From: Bryum argenteum
Taxonomy: Eukaryota > Streptophyta > Bryopsida > Bryales > Bryaceae
Assembly (NCBI GenBank): GCA_037043015.1
Contig: CM073330.1
Span: 10,868,512 to 10,932,511 of the forward strand
Length of the DNA stretch: 64,000 nucleotides
Direction: 5' to 3'
Below, in pieces: positions 52,476 through 64,000 of this stretch. A program made the position numbers and the translations under genes. The notes below the pieces were generated by a model. It was not told the DNA's origin and did not search any database. It was given only the letters and a program-made list of their open reading frames with translations. How positions within the stretch are numbered: the stretch's first letter is position 1; every line of letters begins with the position of its first letter.

Positions 52476-54340
52476 ATGGCGATTGACGATGCATCGAAGA
52501 GGAGGTTGCACGCTGTCTTCGTCGCGCATCCGGCGCAAGGCCACATGACTCCGGCCTTGCAGCTAGCCAAGAAGCTGGTTGCGCTCCATGGCTTCCGAGT
52601 CACCCTCGTCAACACCACCGACGTCCATAACAAGTTCATGAAGGTTCAATACCCCACTACTGCTCCTGCCGCTCCTCTTCAGTAAGCTAGCTCGATCACT
52701 TCGCTCCTTTCACCATCCTCAATTCGACAACTTCGCTGTAACCTGATCTTCAATTCTGTGTATCTGATCACGTATGCATTGATGCCTGATTTCAATGTCA
52801 GTCTGTTCCGTGTCTTGACATTTTTGCTGAATGTCTATATACGTCCTACAGTGTCGTAGTTTTCCCCTGGATTCGATTTAAGATCTGTGGAGTACGATTG
52901 TCTCTTCTTGATAGGGTCTAGAACAGAGACGATTTTTCTTGTTCGGTACTGGAACTGTTCTGTCTTTAACGAAGTGAGTGCTGTGCGTGCAGCGAAGGGA
53001 TAGAGTTCATGGCGGTACCAGATGGGCTATCCGAGGATCACCCTCGCCAACGTGACATCTCCGATTTCCTCAGGACGACACTATTACTTGGACCAGCCTA
53101 CAGAGAGCTTTTCGTCAACATCCTGAAGAAGGGTGCAATCAATGTCGTCATCCTAGACGTGGAACTCACCACACCGGTGCACCCAGTAGCCAAGAGCCTT
53201 GGAATCCCTGTAGCTTTTCTAGTGACCTCATCCGCCATATCCAAGCATTGTCGCTACGCCGTGGACACGTTCATATCAGCAGGAGTCCTGCCACTGCCAG
53301 CGTCTCCAACTCCATCTCTCAACGAGAAGACCGGGCAACTCTCACTCCCGCAGACAGACGCCGAAGCCAAACACCGCAACTCGATCGTCACTTGCCTCGA
53401 GGGCGCCTCACCGACTATGCGCGTCGAACACATCCCCACTTTCCTTCTCGTTCAAGACCTGGAGGTTTTTTATGTTCAGTACTCACGAGACCAGGTGAGG
53501 TACCTCCCAGACGCGCTTTGCATTCTCTGCAACACCTTCGCAGATTTAGAAGGCGAAGTTCTGACCGCCATGTCGAAGTCCCTGAACGAGAACATCCTCC
53601 CCATCGGCCCGCTCGTGATGAATACCTCGGTTGTAAACGGCGTCGAAGAAGTGAAAGTCGAAGGGGTCCGAAGCGGATTGCTACAAGAGGACCCAGCGAC
53701 ACTAACTTGGCTGGAAGAACAAAAACCGAAGTCGGTGCTCTACGTTGCGTTCGGAAGCGTAGCGATGGTGTCGATGCAGCAACTGACAGAGTTCGCAGCA
53801 GGTCTGGAAGCTAGCAAAGTGCCGTTTCTGTGGGTGATCCGGCCAGAGCTCATCGCCGAAGAGTCCGGTCCAACAGCAGAGTTTCAGACCATGTTCGATG
53901 GATTCATCTCCCGGACGAAAGGAAGCTCTCTCGTAATTCCGTGGGCGCCGCAGGCTGCAGTGTTGTCCCATCCTGCAGTCGGAGCGTTTCTGACTCACTG
54001 TGGTTGGAATTCCTGTCTCGAAAGCATCTCATGTGGAATGCCGATGCTTGGGTGGCCTCGACATGAGGATCAGACCACGAATCTGCACTACATCACGGAT
54101 GTGTGGAAGATTGGACTGCAGCTTGAGCAGCATGGATCTCCGATCATCGTAAAGGATGAAATCGCCACGAAAGTGCAAAGGATCATGGGTGATAGTGTGG
54201 AAGTTGCGGATATTAGGATCCGGTGCAAGGGCTTTGCAATGGCGGCGAGGAAATCTGTTAGCAATGGCGGATCGTCGCATGAAGCTTTGGGAAAGTTTGT
54301 GGAAATGGTTAGCAAAGATGGCCGTAAAGATGGTCCATGA
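52476..54340 (+). CDS. UDP-glycosyltransferase (family 1, plant UGT)
   Basis: Transfers a sugar, usually glucose from UDP-glucose, to small molecules in the cytosol. Two exons, 52476-52681 and 52993-54340, joined at CA/C (His69), give 517 residues. The N-terminus HAVFVAHPAQGHMTPALQLA carries the catalytic His23 in the QGH motif. The PSPG sugar-donor box spans residues 386-429: WAPQAAVLSHPAVGAFLTHC, then GWNSCLESISCG and PRHEDQ. It has the standard 44 residues, and the final Asp-Gln is typical of glucose donors. No signal peptide. The coding region is notably more GC-rich than the surroundings. A polyadenylation-like AATAAA lies at 54492. Acceptor unknown; with the beta-glucosidase it could form a conjugation and release pair, but the two are 44 kb apart. 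Confidence 0.93.
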
Positions 54341-57117
54341 ATGCAGTTGTACATTAGGGTAGTTTTAGAGTTACCTGATTTTCTTCATCTAGGATCATTC
54401 TGTGCATACTTGTACATAAGAGTTGTTGAACTTTTCATTCAAGTGTACACTTTGAGATTAAAAGTGTGTTATGAAAAGAACTTGTGTTTGGAATAAAAGG
54501 GAAGAGTATGATGGATAGATCAAATTATTGTTAAAGGATACACTGAATAATGTTGGTGTTTGGAATTCTCGTACTCTTCTGTACACTTCTAAACAAACTC
54601 CCTTCTTAGTGTAAATAATGGTAACCTAAAACAATATCCTCAAAACTGTAAAAGCAAGGTAGATTGAATCCCCATTCATTCATTTCGTGAGTTAAATATT
54701 CCATGTAATCTCTAACTCAGAGGGAGAAATTGAGTAACTAGGTAATACGAATCTCTGAAATGATATTCATCATTGAGCATCATTGCTTTACATTAGGCAA
54801 TCCTCTTCTTATCGAGAATTGTAGAAGAAAAAGCTAATAAAGGCTCTCTTTGTCAAGCTCTACCCTCCCCACTGGAACCTTCATCTCTTCAATCCCCTCC
54901 TTGTGGGTGATTGCCTTATAATACTTTCACAAGTTCAATCATTGAACCACAAGTTTGAACTTTACCAAGCAATAACCTCCACAGAGAAAAACAAAACAAC
55001 CCCAAAGCAAGCCATAGTACAAATATCCTCTCAACCTTTACAAGAATCATTGCCTTGTGATGTGAAATGCGACAATCTTTGTACGTGTCTGCTGGTATGA
55101 AAAGAGCGTAAATGCCGAGTAAAAGATTCTTTGAGAATCAAGCACCTGGAACTTTATCCGATAACGACCTCCTTCATTGGAGAATAGCAACAACTCCAGC
55201 ATTCTCCAGTTAGTGAGATTGAGGGTCCACAACCTTCGGCACCACGAGCACGTCGAGCTTTGTTCTCATTTGGTTCCGAAAACATTCCAAATGAGCGCTC
55301 TACTGACAGTATATGCAATGAAGAATATGTGTCTTTTCCCTTTAGACTTCTCATGATCGAGGTGATCCAGGACATCACAGACTGCGTCTGCAAAGTTCCT
55401 CTTTCCTTCTGTTCGATTGATTTTAAAGAAGTTCACTTTCATTTGATGGTCTTTTATGATATCTAACTGGGTTGTTCGATCACATGACAAACTCCGGGGT
55501 TTGCTTTTAATGGCATCACTCTTTCGTTCCATGGTCTGTTCCGATTCCGTAATTTGCATGAGGTTGTCAAAGTAAGCATGCTTTATTATCAAAGCAGGTG
55601 GCTAAACGGAAATTTCAGTTGTCAAACCTTAAGTATGCAGAATAAAGCTTTTCATTTTTGAGATTTTTTTTGTTTTTTATTTTATTTCTAGAAATATGTT
55701 TATTATTTGAGTTCCACAGAGCCTTAGTCAAAAAAATTACCAATTCTACAAGGGCAACCTCCAAACTTTATAAGAACTTCAAAGTTTTTAGAAGTTTTAG
55801 TAAAAACTTTTGCACAAACTTTGGATGTTACGATCTTGCAAATGATAAACATCCAACAATTGAATTTTGAACCGTTGATGAATAATAAGCTATGCAAATA
55901 AGACCTTACTGTTGGAAGTCTAAATAGTTAGAAAATATGGTTCACACTCCCGAACATAGAGGTAGAATATCATAGTTTTGAGGTTTCAAGCTCCAAAGAC
56001 CCAGAAGGAAATTAAGGGGTTAATACACATTGTACACAATCCATCAACTCTGTCTTGTATACCGTACGTGATAGACCAACTCAACACCTTCTCAGATAAT
56101 TGTTACTTAATTCTACAATCTAAATTTTGTGCTAATTTATGTTTTCTTAAGTACCAATATTGATTTCTTTGAGAATAACAATTCTCGTATTCTTTGGCAA
56201 TTTCTATCTAGTTTACTTCCGTCAAACTAGCCTATAACATATGAGTGTTTGCTTCGAATAGCCTTCAATGCAAATGCTCATGGTCACCTTGGCATGACGT
56301 CTTGCAGACTAACATCGTATCAATAGCATACATCCTTCTTTTTTTTGCAACATTCTTGAGCTAGTGCCTACTACACATTTTTTCTAATGGAACTATATAA
56401 TTTGAAAGAATTCTTCAAAACCATGACAAAGTCTTACTTGAATCATTGATCTGTTGAGAAGAAATATCCTTGCGGCTCTAGAAAATGACGTTAGTAGGTC
56501 CACACAAGTATATAGTTAGAATACCCAATTTGGATCACTTGCCCAATATCAATAAAAAATAAATCTCAAGTACATTTTGATACAATAATCTAGAAAGGTA
56601 TATATGTAAACAAAGTTGTTACATAAGTCTTTTCATATTCCATAAGTATAGAAGACTACAAATAAAAAACTATACTTCATTTAGGATTCCACTCAACAAA
56701 TATTGTGAAAATAGACATCAATACTTTGTTTGTCCGTGTGTTAATGGCCCATCCATTGATCACCTTTTTCCGAAAATATTTGAATTTGAGATTCCTCACT
56801 CTTGATCAATTTCTAATTTTAACTTTCAGATTACCTTACAATCAATAGGATCAAAATAGATTCTAACTTTTATAACTTTCATAGTAATTATATGTTAACT
56901 TGAAACACTAATGCATAAAGACAAAATAATGTGAAATAATAAATTATGTGTTGCATTTTAATCCCATTGAGATTCAACGATAAGCTTTTAAAGTTAAAGT
57001 AACGATAAAGTAAAAAGTCGTCTCTCTCCCCTTATCCAGTAAAGCCACTGCACTCCCCCGAAGGAATCCTGCATTCCTCGCAAATTTGCGGTCATCAACC
57101 GCAAATTCATTAGCAAA
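54341..57117. other. Intergenic region, no convincing gene
   Basis: The 3' flank of the glycosyltransferase, then AT-rich DNA. A minus-strand open frame at 55266-55592 (108 codons) carries no motif I know. An L2-type fragment covers about 55650-56019. 56024-57050 shows nothing; 57050-57117 is the leader of the signal peptidase gene. Confidence 0.5.
55650..56019 (+). mobile_element. L2-type TTAA-family fragment
   Basis: Matches the second half of the element at 45443 loosely (ACTTTGGATGTTACGATCTT, ATAAGACCTTACTGTT) and ends AAGGGG with TTAA at 56020-56023. The left half is missing. Confidence 0.45.
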
Positions 57118-59640
57118 ATGGCGTCCATGGCAGCAACAGGGCGGGTTTCTCTTTCCGAACCATCAGTATATCACAATCAGCTCAAAATTTCCAAGTCAGA
57201 GCTTCAGAAACGAGCCACACTTCGTCGCAATCCATTTCTCGGAACCAGAATCATCGCTACAGCAAATTTCGAGAGACGATGTCTGACATTAGTAACAAGA
57301 GCAGAGAAGAGCGGAGGTGGAGGTGGGGGAGGAGACGAGCCAGCGGTGGCACCGGCAATCAAAGAAGAGAGCGAGGAGCCTCTGGAGAAGAGTAATGATC
57401 GACCTGCGTGGTTGCCTGATTGGGCCCGAATCTCCTCCGACGACGGGAAAACGATTCTTGCCGCTTTCGCCTTTTCTTTGCTGTTCCGATCGTTCATTGC
57501 TGAGCCGCGGTTTATTCCGTCTCTTTCTATGTATCCGACTTTCGAAGTCGGTGACCGTATCATCGCTGAAAAGGTTCGTGACCTAATAGCTAGGGTTTTT
57601 GCTAATTCTTGAATTGTTAACCTAATTTTTGAATGCTGATTTCAGTGCTGTTTGTGCAGGTGTCGTATTACTTCAGGAAGCCTGCTGTGGACGATATCAT
57701 CATTTTCAAGGCGCCTGAGACTTTACAAGTGAGTTCAGACTTTGCATGGCAGAATGCTGTCGTATCTTTTGAAAGAAGAACGTAAACTGGTAGAAGAACC
57801 GTCTTCTGATAATAGAGCTGAATCACACGAATGTAAGAATGATCAAGACGCTGGAAATTTTACAAGCGAGGTTATAAGCCTTTAGATTATGGAATGAACT
57901 CACAGTAAGGGACAAGGCTGTCATTCATTCATAGAAGAGGAATTGTCATTCACTAAAGAATATAGTAGTAGAATCGAAACAGGAATGTAAGAATGATCCT
58001 GGCATTTTCGAGGCGCCTGGAACTTTATAAGTGACTTCTGTACCTTTAGTAATTGCGATTCCATCTGAGATCATACTAAGGTTTAAGGCTGTCGTTTATT
58101 CAAAAGAAGAAGGTCAATTGGAAGACGAACTGTCATGTGATGAAGAATATCGCAGTAAAATTGAGTTACATGAATGTGAGAACGATCCCGGCATCTTGGA
58201 GGCTCCTGGACTTCACAAGTGAGGTTGTAAGCCTTTATAGTTTGCATTGAAATCACAGCGAGGTATAAGGATGTCATCTATTCGAAAGAAGAATTTGAAT
58301 TGGAAGACGAACTCTCATGTAATGAAGAATTGAAGTGCATTACTGTAAGAATAATCCTGGTATCTCCAAGGGGTCCGAGAATTTGTAAGCCTTTTGATTA
58401 TGCAATGAACTCACAGTAAGGGATAAGGCTGTCATTTATTCAAATGAAGAAAGTCAGTTGGAAGAAAATTTGTCCTGTAATGAAGAATGTACTAATGAAG
58501 AACGACATCCTTGAGAGTTTGTAAGCCTTTAGAGTTAGCAATCACATTCTGTTTTGTAAATGAAACCACATCAAGGTACAAGACCGTTATTCATTGTTAT
58601 GTAATGAAGATCATAATATCAGAAATGAATTACTAGAACGATACTGAGATTGATGAAATGCATGATTGAATGATCCAGGGATATTTTCGGTACGTTCTTA
58701 CGAGTTTCTTTGTTTCTTGCGCAGAAAAAAGGCTACAGTGCGAGCGAGGTCTTCATAAAGCGGATCGTTGCGAAGGAAGGGGACGTTGTTGAGGTGTGTG
58801 TGTCTGTTACTTGGTTATTCCTCAATGAAGATTTTGTTATGGATTGTTTCATATGATATTGTGGTTTTGTTCAGGTTCATAATGGCAAAGTGTTTGTGAA
58901 CAAGCAACCGAAGGACGAAGAGTTTATTGCTGAGGCACCGATCTACGACATGAAAGCCACTGTAAGTGTCTTACACTCTTGAGTATTGATCATCTATCAT
59001 TTTGTATTATGTGCTAATTGATGTGATGATTTGCCTTTTTGATGCAGTATGTTCCAGAGGGTACAGTTTTTGTCATGGGAGATAACCGCAATAACAGCTA
59101 TGACTCACATATCTGGTAATTTGTCTCACTTATCACACTTGTGGTTCTATGTATCGATTAGATTATTACTCAGTAACGTCGTATACACTCACCTCTTGAA
59201 TATGACGTGTTCTGAGAACCCTAATTTCTATAGTACACGTTAGAATGACTACCCTCTTGAAGGTTGAGTTGTCCTGGTTTGACTTGCAACTTGACTGAGA
59301 AAAGAAACTATCGTCATCATGGACAAATTGGCACTCTATTCACGTAGAGCATGTCCGTCGTTTTTTCTTTCTTCAGTCCCATAAATTGTTGAGTTGTTTC
59401 TCAGTGAAAAATATAAGTGAAAGATACTGTTTGTTTCTTCGGTGATATTGATTCGTGAGCCTTTTTTGCTTGAATGGCAGGGGACCACTTCCATTGAAGA
59501 ATGTAATAGGCCGATCAGTAGTACGGTACTGGCCTCCACCGCGGTGGGGCAGCACAGTATTGGAACCAGACTCTCCCGGCGTTCGTTTGACGCCCGTCCT
59601 TCCTCTTCTTCAATCCCAAAGTGCATTCAGACCTTCATAG
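57118..59640 (+). CDS. Chloroplast type I signal peptidase (thylakoidal processing peptidase)
   Basis: A membrane serine protease that removes thylakoid-transfer and related signals from imported chloroplast proteins. Six exons: 57118-57573, 57660-57728, 58725-58793, 58875-58961, 59048-59115, 59481-59640; phases agree and give 302 residues. Residues 1 to about 62 are Ser/Arg-rich like a plastid transit peptide, followed by a run of seven Gly. A membrane segment (about 111-128, [18 protein letters not shown]) precedes the catalytic block [15 protein letters not shown] with nucleophile Ser137. The general-base Lys187 lies in [11 protein letters not shown]. Boxes D and E follow: [16 protein letters not shown] and [15 protein letters not shown]. 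All are typical of the SipP/LepB family and of Arabidopsis Plsp1/TPP. Intron 2 (996 bases) is filled by tandem repeats derived from the exon 2 end. Confidence 0.93.
57690..58540 (+). repeat. Tandem repeats in intron 2, derived from the exon 2 / intron 2 border
   Basis: About five diverged units of 145-185 bases follow the real border. Each keeps GTAAGAATGATC-, GGCGCCTGGAACTTTATAAG-type and GTAAGCCTTT-type phrases: near 57835, 57989, 58174, 58346 and 58486. The exon-like parts copy the exon 2 end (TTCAAGGCGCCTGAGACTTT), with decayed donor sites such as CACAAGTGAGG. None keeps an open exon. Confidence 0.75.
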
Positions 59641-60254
59641 CCTTGAATAGTCACAGGTATTTATTTTTTTGCTCCCACCAATCGATTCTAGTGTGTATGA
59701 TGTAGCTTAGGAAGGGATTACATGTAGCTGTATACATTGCTCTTGGGGTCAAACGCTCCCCACCCCCCTGCTCCTATTTTTCAGCAAATGCAGATTCCAA
59801 AATAATCAGTGTTGAATCATTACTCGTACTTTTCATACAAACCTTCATTGAGTGAAAACGTACAAGTAGGGGATTCTCACAAGGAGTCATCAAAAAGTTC
59901 TCGAGAGATCTCTTGTTGTGAAATCTTCGTATCTAACGCCCGCTCTTCTGCACCAAGGGAGTAAAAATAGGTAAAGGAATGAAGGTATCTCATGGAGATG
60001 AACAATTGATAGCACTGAGCAATGTCAACTCCAACCTTGAGAAACCAGTAATCAAGTTTTCCAGTTCACGGACGCAAAAGCCGTTCTTGGGATTCCTAAG
60101 CAATTTCGGATGACCATTCCTACAGCTCCTGTGATGCAATCACCAGTTTTTAGTTCCTGTGACTGTGGAGTAACTCTCAATGGAAAGAATGATCAATAAA
60201 CTGCTGAGAAGGAATCATCCCATCTAGAACGGTAAAGACAGAATCTTCGGGGAT
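59641..60254. other. 3' flank of the signal peptidase gene
   Basis: The converging 3' sides of the peptidase and LETM1 genes. No repeat or gene recognised. Confidence 0.5.
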
Positions 60255-60597
60255 TCAGTACATTTTCGTCAGTTTCAAGATTTCAAGGAATTTTACGATG
60301 CAGTCATTGAATTGAGAGAGTAACGTACTAGGATCTCCTGAGTGGTGCTTCAGCTCGTTAAAGATCTCTTCATCAAACCTTCGCTTCTGTTAGGAAAATC
60401 TCCTGCATGTGGAAAATGTAGTGCCTGATTACATCGGTAATTGATGTTCATTATAACAGAAGAATGCACTGTAACCACTCACATATCGAAACATATTCAA
60501 ATATAATGCAGAGATATTGACTTACATGTAAATCTCACACTTTATGCAAATTGGCTTCTTCACACACCCGGTCGAGTTTTGGGCCAAATTTCCGTGC
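60255..60597 (-). other. Possible 3' exons of the LETM1 gene
   Basis: Two minus-strand exon-like stretches, 60541-60597 (ARKFGPKLDRVCEEANLHK) and 60255-60386 (KRRFDEEIFNELKHHSGDPS, ending in TKMY and a stop). Both have AG acceptors and phase 0, which would continue the last certain LETM1 exon in frame. The link donor AAA/GTGTGA is weak; without it the first stretch ends at a TGA two codons later. They do not resemble the usual LETM1 C-terminus, so they may belong to it or be chance. Confidence 0.35.
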
Positions 60598-60926
60598 CTG
60601 TTACGATGAAGAGGTCATTTTATTATATATGAAAGAAAGACTAGGTCAAGTTATAACTATCTTTTTGTAGCATTAAGTAAAACTTTAGATGTGAGTTTGA
60701 GGTACATATTGCTTTACTTGGTGAATGCTTTTGTCCTTCAAATGTTCAAGAAAGTCATTTTCCTTTCTGTTACAATAGTTGAATTTTTAGTATGTGATTG
60801 ATTTCATTATAGAATTCAGTATAATATGGTATATTTCAATTTAGTTAAGAGCAAGAATTGTTCAAAAAATTAATGTTCCAGCATGTCAAGTTAGAGTTTT
60901 TTTGTTCAACTTTTGCATTAATTGCA

Positions 60927-60970
60927 ACAAAAGTTGGTGATGACATCTAGATGTCATCACCAACTTTTGT
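60927..60970. repeat. Perfect 44-bp palindrome
   Basis: Centre between 60948 and 60949 (ACATCT/AGATGT), with no spacer; each arm runs from ACAAAAGTTGG to the centre. The phrase CAACTTTTGTCATCAC continues and partly repeats just to the right. It lies on the 3' side of the last certain LETM1 exon. Confidence 0.9.
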
Positions 60971-61022
60971 CATCACTAACTTTTAGACGTTGATAAAAAT
61001 GTTAGAACTTATGAAGTGTCAC

Positions 61023-64000
61023 CTTTATGAGCTCTTCTTGTTGTTGTATAACTTCCAATCGTTTCTTCCGTTCTTCCAACTCCAACTCAGAAGCTTTTGT
61101 AGAAACATCAACAGAAGCAATCACCTCATCTGGAAGAGATGATAAAGTAGCTTCTACCGCGGTCATAGCATCCGTTTTTCCAGCCACCAAAAAGGCTCTG
61201 TTGTAGAATTGAATAACAACAATTGTTTGCATCATTGAGATAGAAGCAACAAACACTCAAAATTACGAATCTAATTTATGAAATGCCATAAGAATACATA
61301 ACATATTGTTACACATAGTAATTATTTACCTTGAAAGGATGAGTAGAGAAGAAGGAACTTTATGTGTAATGGATAGTTCTAGCCAATCTCGTAGCTGATC
61401 TTCACATGTAAAATATCAAATCAAGTTTTGTTACAAAAGAATAGGATAAACTAAGTGAAGAACTTGATTAATTGAGTTATATTTGAGGCAATGTTTTTTA
61501 TCACCTGCTCACGCATTTGATCGATCGATTGTATACCCAACATCCCCCTTTCTCGACAAGCGGCTCGCAACTCATATTCACTTAGAGTATCAATTCCTTC
61601 TTTCTCTATTTCTATATCATCCTTTTTGATTCTGATGTACATGACATGGTACTTTCAGTAACATCAAAATGTATTACTACAAATTAAATTTAAGTTTTGA
61701 AATTGAGTATTGATACCTCTAATGACAAAGTTGAAGTAAATAGAACAAGTGAAGATAGAGAATTACGCTTTGAGTTTTTGACGTAGGTTGTATCTTAAAT
61801 AAGCATCCGTGCCAAAAGGTTGAATATTCATGTATTTGCACATACTTACAAGTCGTGGCCTTTGCTCACAACAATAATGAATAGAGAATAGTTAGAATTC
61901 GTGTTTGTTGGTATCATTAAAATTACAAAATTATAATGTAGATCTTACCATTCAAATTATAAATGACTTACCTAGTTATGTTGTCAAGTGTTAGTTGATC
62001 ATTGAATAGCTTCGCAAATGTGATTATGTCTTTGTTTTTTATATCTCCTCCAGTATGAACCTAAAGATGGTAAATAATCTACAAAATTAATGCATCTTAT
62101 ATGAATATAAAGACAATAGGCGTATTTTTAATATCTTTTTTTCATTGTAATTTAAATAATATTTTGAGTTGTTTGAGTTGATATGTTTAGGTCATGCTTA
62201 CCTTATTCATGAAATTTTCTAAATCATTAGCGGTTCGACGAAGTTCCCCACTTGGAGATTTTTTGAGTTCTTTTGCCATATCTTGAACCGTTTCTTTCAA
62301 GAACTTTGCGTATTGTACTCGAGCAACTAGCTTTGTATTAACACTTTCCTATTTGGAAGAACAGAAATTTAATTTAGTCTTTGATCCTTGATACTTAAGA
62401 GTTCTTGGAGGGAACTGATTCATTGCAAGATTGTACGGTAATTGAAAGTTTCATAACATGCACAAGTTCTATGAAAAATTCATACTTGCTGTTTACTTTT
62501 GTCGGCAAATGTTGAAGGCAACATATTTGGAAATATCTTCAGTAAAAAGGGAAGTGTAAATTCCATAAATGGTACAACCAAAATGACCGCAAATGGAATA
62601 AGCCGAAAAATGTCACCCGTTGTGAGTTTTAGTTGTTGCCTCTCACGTCTTGTCAAGTTCTTTCCTTGAAGAACTTTATAGAATAATCTCGCGGAGATTT
62701 TTATGTCAACCCATAAAAGCTTTCCGCCGATATAATAATGTTGTGCTTCAAGCTTTATGATTTTTTTCCAACCATCAATTTTTATACCCCAATCTTTTCT
62801 GTTTTAATGTCAAGTATATGTTTTTAGTATATGTAATCAACAAAAAAGCAAGTACTTGTATTAAGATCAATTGTATATGTGGTGTACTATATAGAATACA
62901 AGTGTGATTCCATAAGCCATAGGGCAATTCGACAAAAGTAAAATTGAAATTGCCAAAAAATTAAAAAAGTTATTATTAGAAAAATATTGATTCTAGAAAA
63001 CTAGAATCGGCACAAAAATAGAACTACTGAATCAAAGACATAAAAAAGCAAGGTGTCAAATTGGCCTGTGATATAGGGTAAAGTGAGAGGCGCGGGATAG
63101 ATAATATACTTGCTCATGGATAAAATGCTTGCTATAGTAGGACCAATTTGAGTGACAAAGCCTATAACACCATGAGCAAATTTCCCAAATTTTATGGTCC
63201 AACTTTCATGCTTTCTTGCTTGCATTTCTTCATGAACCTTCTTCACTTGAGATTTTAAAACCTCAAGTTGTGCAATGGTTTGTAAATGATCATCATTTAT
63301 GGCTTTTGCTCTTTTGGCTTTGGCATCCTCTTGCGCCTTCTTTGCAGCTTCATCATTATTGTTTGCAGAATTTACTTGGGCATCTTTTCCTTGGGCATCT
63401 TTTCCTTGGGCATCTTTTCCTTCAACACTAGAAGAAAAATTGTTGTGGTGGCTTTGATTTAGTAGGTTATGTATTTTGGTCTTAGAACCTCGATATTTGA
63501 TACCATTGCTTGGTTGGAAACTTGATGAATGTTGGAAGATATTTTTGTTGTGCAAGTCTTCAGACTTATTCCAAGGTATATTTTTGAATGTATGAGGTTT
63601 TTGACGGTGTGGTAGACTTCTATTCTTACAGATTGTACACTTATTAAACAATGGCATGCAATTGTCATCACTAAACCATGAAGATGATAAAGGCTTAAAA
63701 TCTAGAAACTTATACCATATTTCATGAAAACATGTTACAGATATACTTGTGTCATTTTCTTCATTGTCAATGTCTTGCAAAGGTGGGTGTGTAATATATT
63801 TATATTGCATTGATTTTGACACATTAGGTTCTTTAAAAATACACGTTTTGACATCTTGGTTCTTAGATTTTTTAGGTATTTTGTATTTATTGTTTTTACA
63901 AAGAACAATTCTTTTATTGGGTTCAAGAAATGTATGGTTCAAATAACTGTATACAATTGATGACCTAGAATGTACTTTGCTATGGTGTGCATCTATTGTA
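61023..64000 (-). CDS. LETM1-family mitochondrial inner-membrane protein (cut by right edge)
   Basis: LETM1/Mdm38 proteins act in mitochondrial cation/proton exchange and ribosome attachment. Exons seen: 63110-64000 (open to the window edge), 62486-62798, 62202-62348, 61972-62060, 61767-61859, 61505-61631, 61330-61394, 61023-61197; all phases agree. The core is typical: KLLWVDIKISARLFYKVL, LTRRERQQLKLTTGDIFRLI, then the membrane segment PFAVILVVPFMEFTLPFLLK and FPNMLPSTFADK. Then come RVQYAKFLKETVQDMAKEL, PRLVSMCKYMNIQPFGTDAY, ELRAACRERGMLG, and the C-terminal LSSLPDEV helix. The first exon is unusual: a long, Lys/Asn-rich stretch with three GKDAQ repeats (63370-63428), then a coiled-coil-like helix ending in SILSMSK. 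The start lies outside the window and the 3' end after 61023 is unsure. Codons are much more AT-rich than in the neighbouring genes. Confidence 0.85.

Noticed and set aside
53248..53814. 188-codon frame inside the glycosyltransferase, and several minus-strand frames there
   Set aside because: Shadow frames of a GC-rich coding exon, without motifs of their own.
55266..55592. Minus-strand open frame of 108 codons
   Set aside because: No known motif, no clear splice partners, and no recognisable codon pattern; kept only as a remark in the intergenic entry.

Overview
The window is nuclear DNA of a land plant. Genes are split by short GT-AG introns, and the intergenic DNA is AT-rich and full of short inverted-repeat transposons. 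Gene families include plastid type I signal peptidase, GH1 beta-glucosidase, a PSPG-box glycosyltransferase and plant-type GDSL esterases. I cannot name the species; a non-flowering lineage is only a guess. All gene models are my own reading of splice sites with reading-phase checks, without transcript support. | Layout, left half (1-31.7 kb): a specialised-metabolism cluster. A GDSL esterase 3' end (+ strand, cut by the left edge) is followed by an intact GH1 beta-glucosidase (+) and three intact five-exon GDSL esterase paralogs (all - strand) at 9.3-13.7, 19.6-23.3 and 27.6-30.5 kb. A decayed last exon of a second beta-glucosidase lies just 3' of the third GDSL gene. The duplicated unit therefore probably held a beta-glucosidase and a GDSL gene tail to tail, and most beta-glucosidase copies were later lost. 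Spacers between units are filled with TTAA-flanked inverted-repeat elements, one nested exactly inside another. | Middle (31.7-47 kb): repeat-rich, with three small - strand genes: a RING-finger protein, an 89-residue N-terminally anchored protein of the plant MCPLR type, and a 112-residue unrecognised protein. | Right third (47-64 kb): four ordinary genes. These are a G-patch plus C2H2 zinc-finger protein (-), a UDP-glycosyltransferase (+), a chloroplast type I signal peptidase of the Plsp1/TPP kind (+), and a LETM1-family mitochondrial protein (-, cut by the right edge). | How the genes may work together: the beta-glucosidase, GDSL esterases and the glycosyltransferase could act on glycosides or acyl conjugates, but nothing in the sequence proves a shared pathway. 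The most unusual signal is a population of non-autonomous elements flanked by TTAA with inverted ends beginning CCC(C)TTAAA or CCCCTAAA. Their TTAA duplication is shown by one element sitting inside the terminal repeat of another. No transposase for them was seen.
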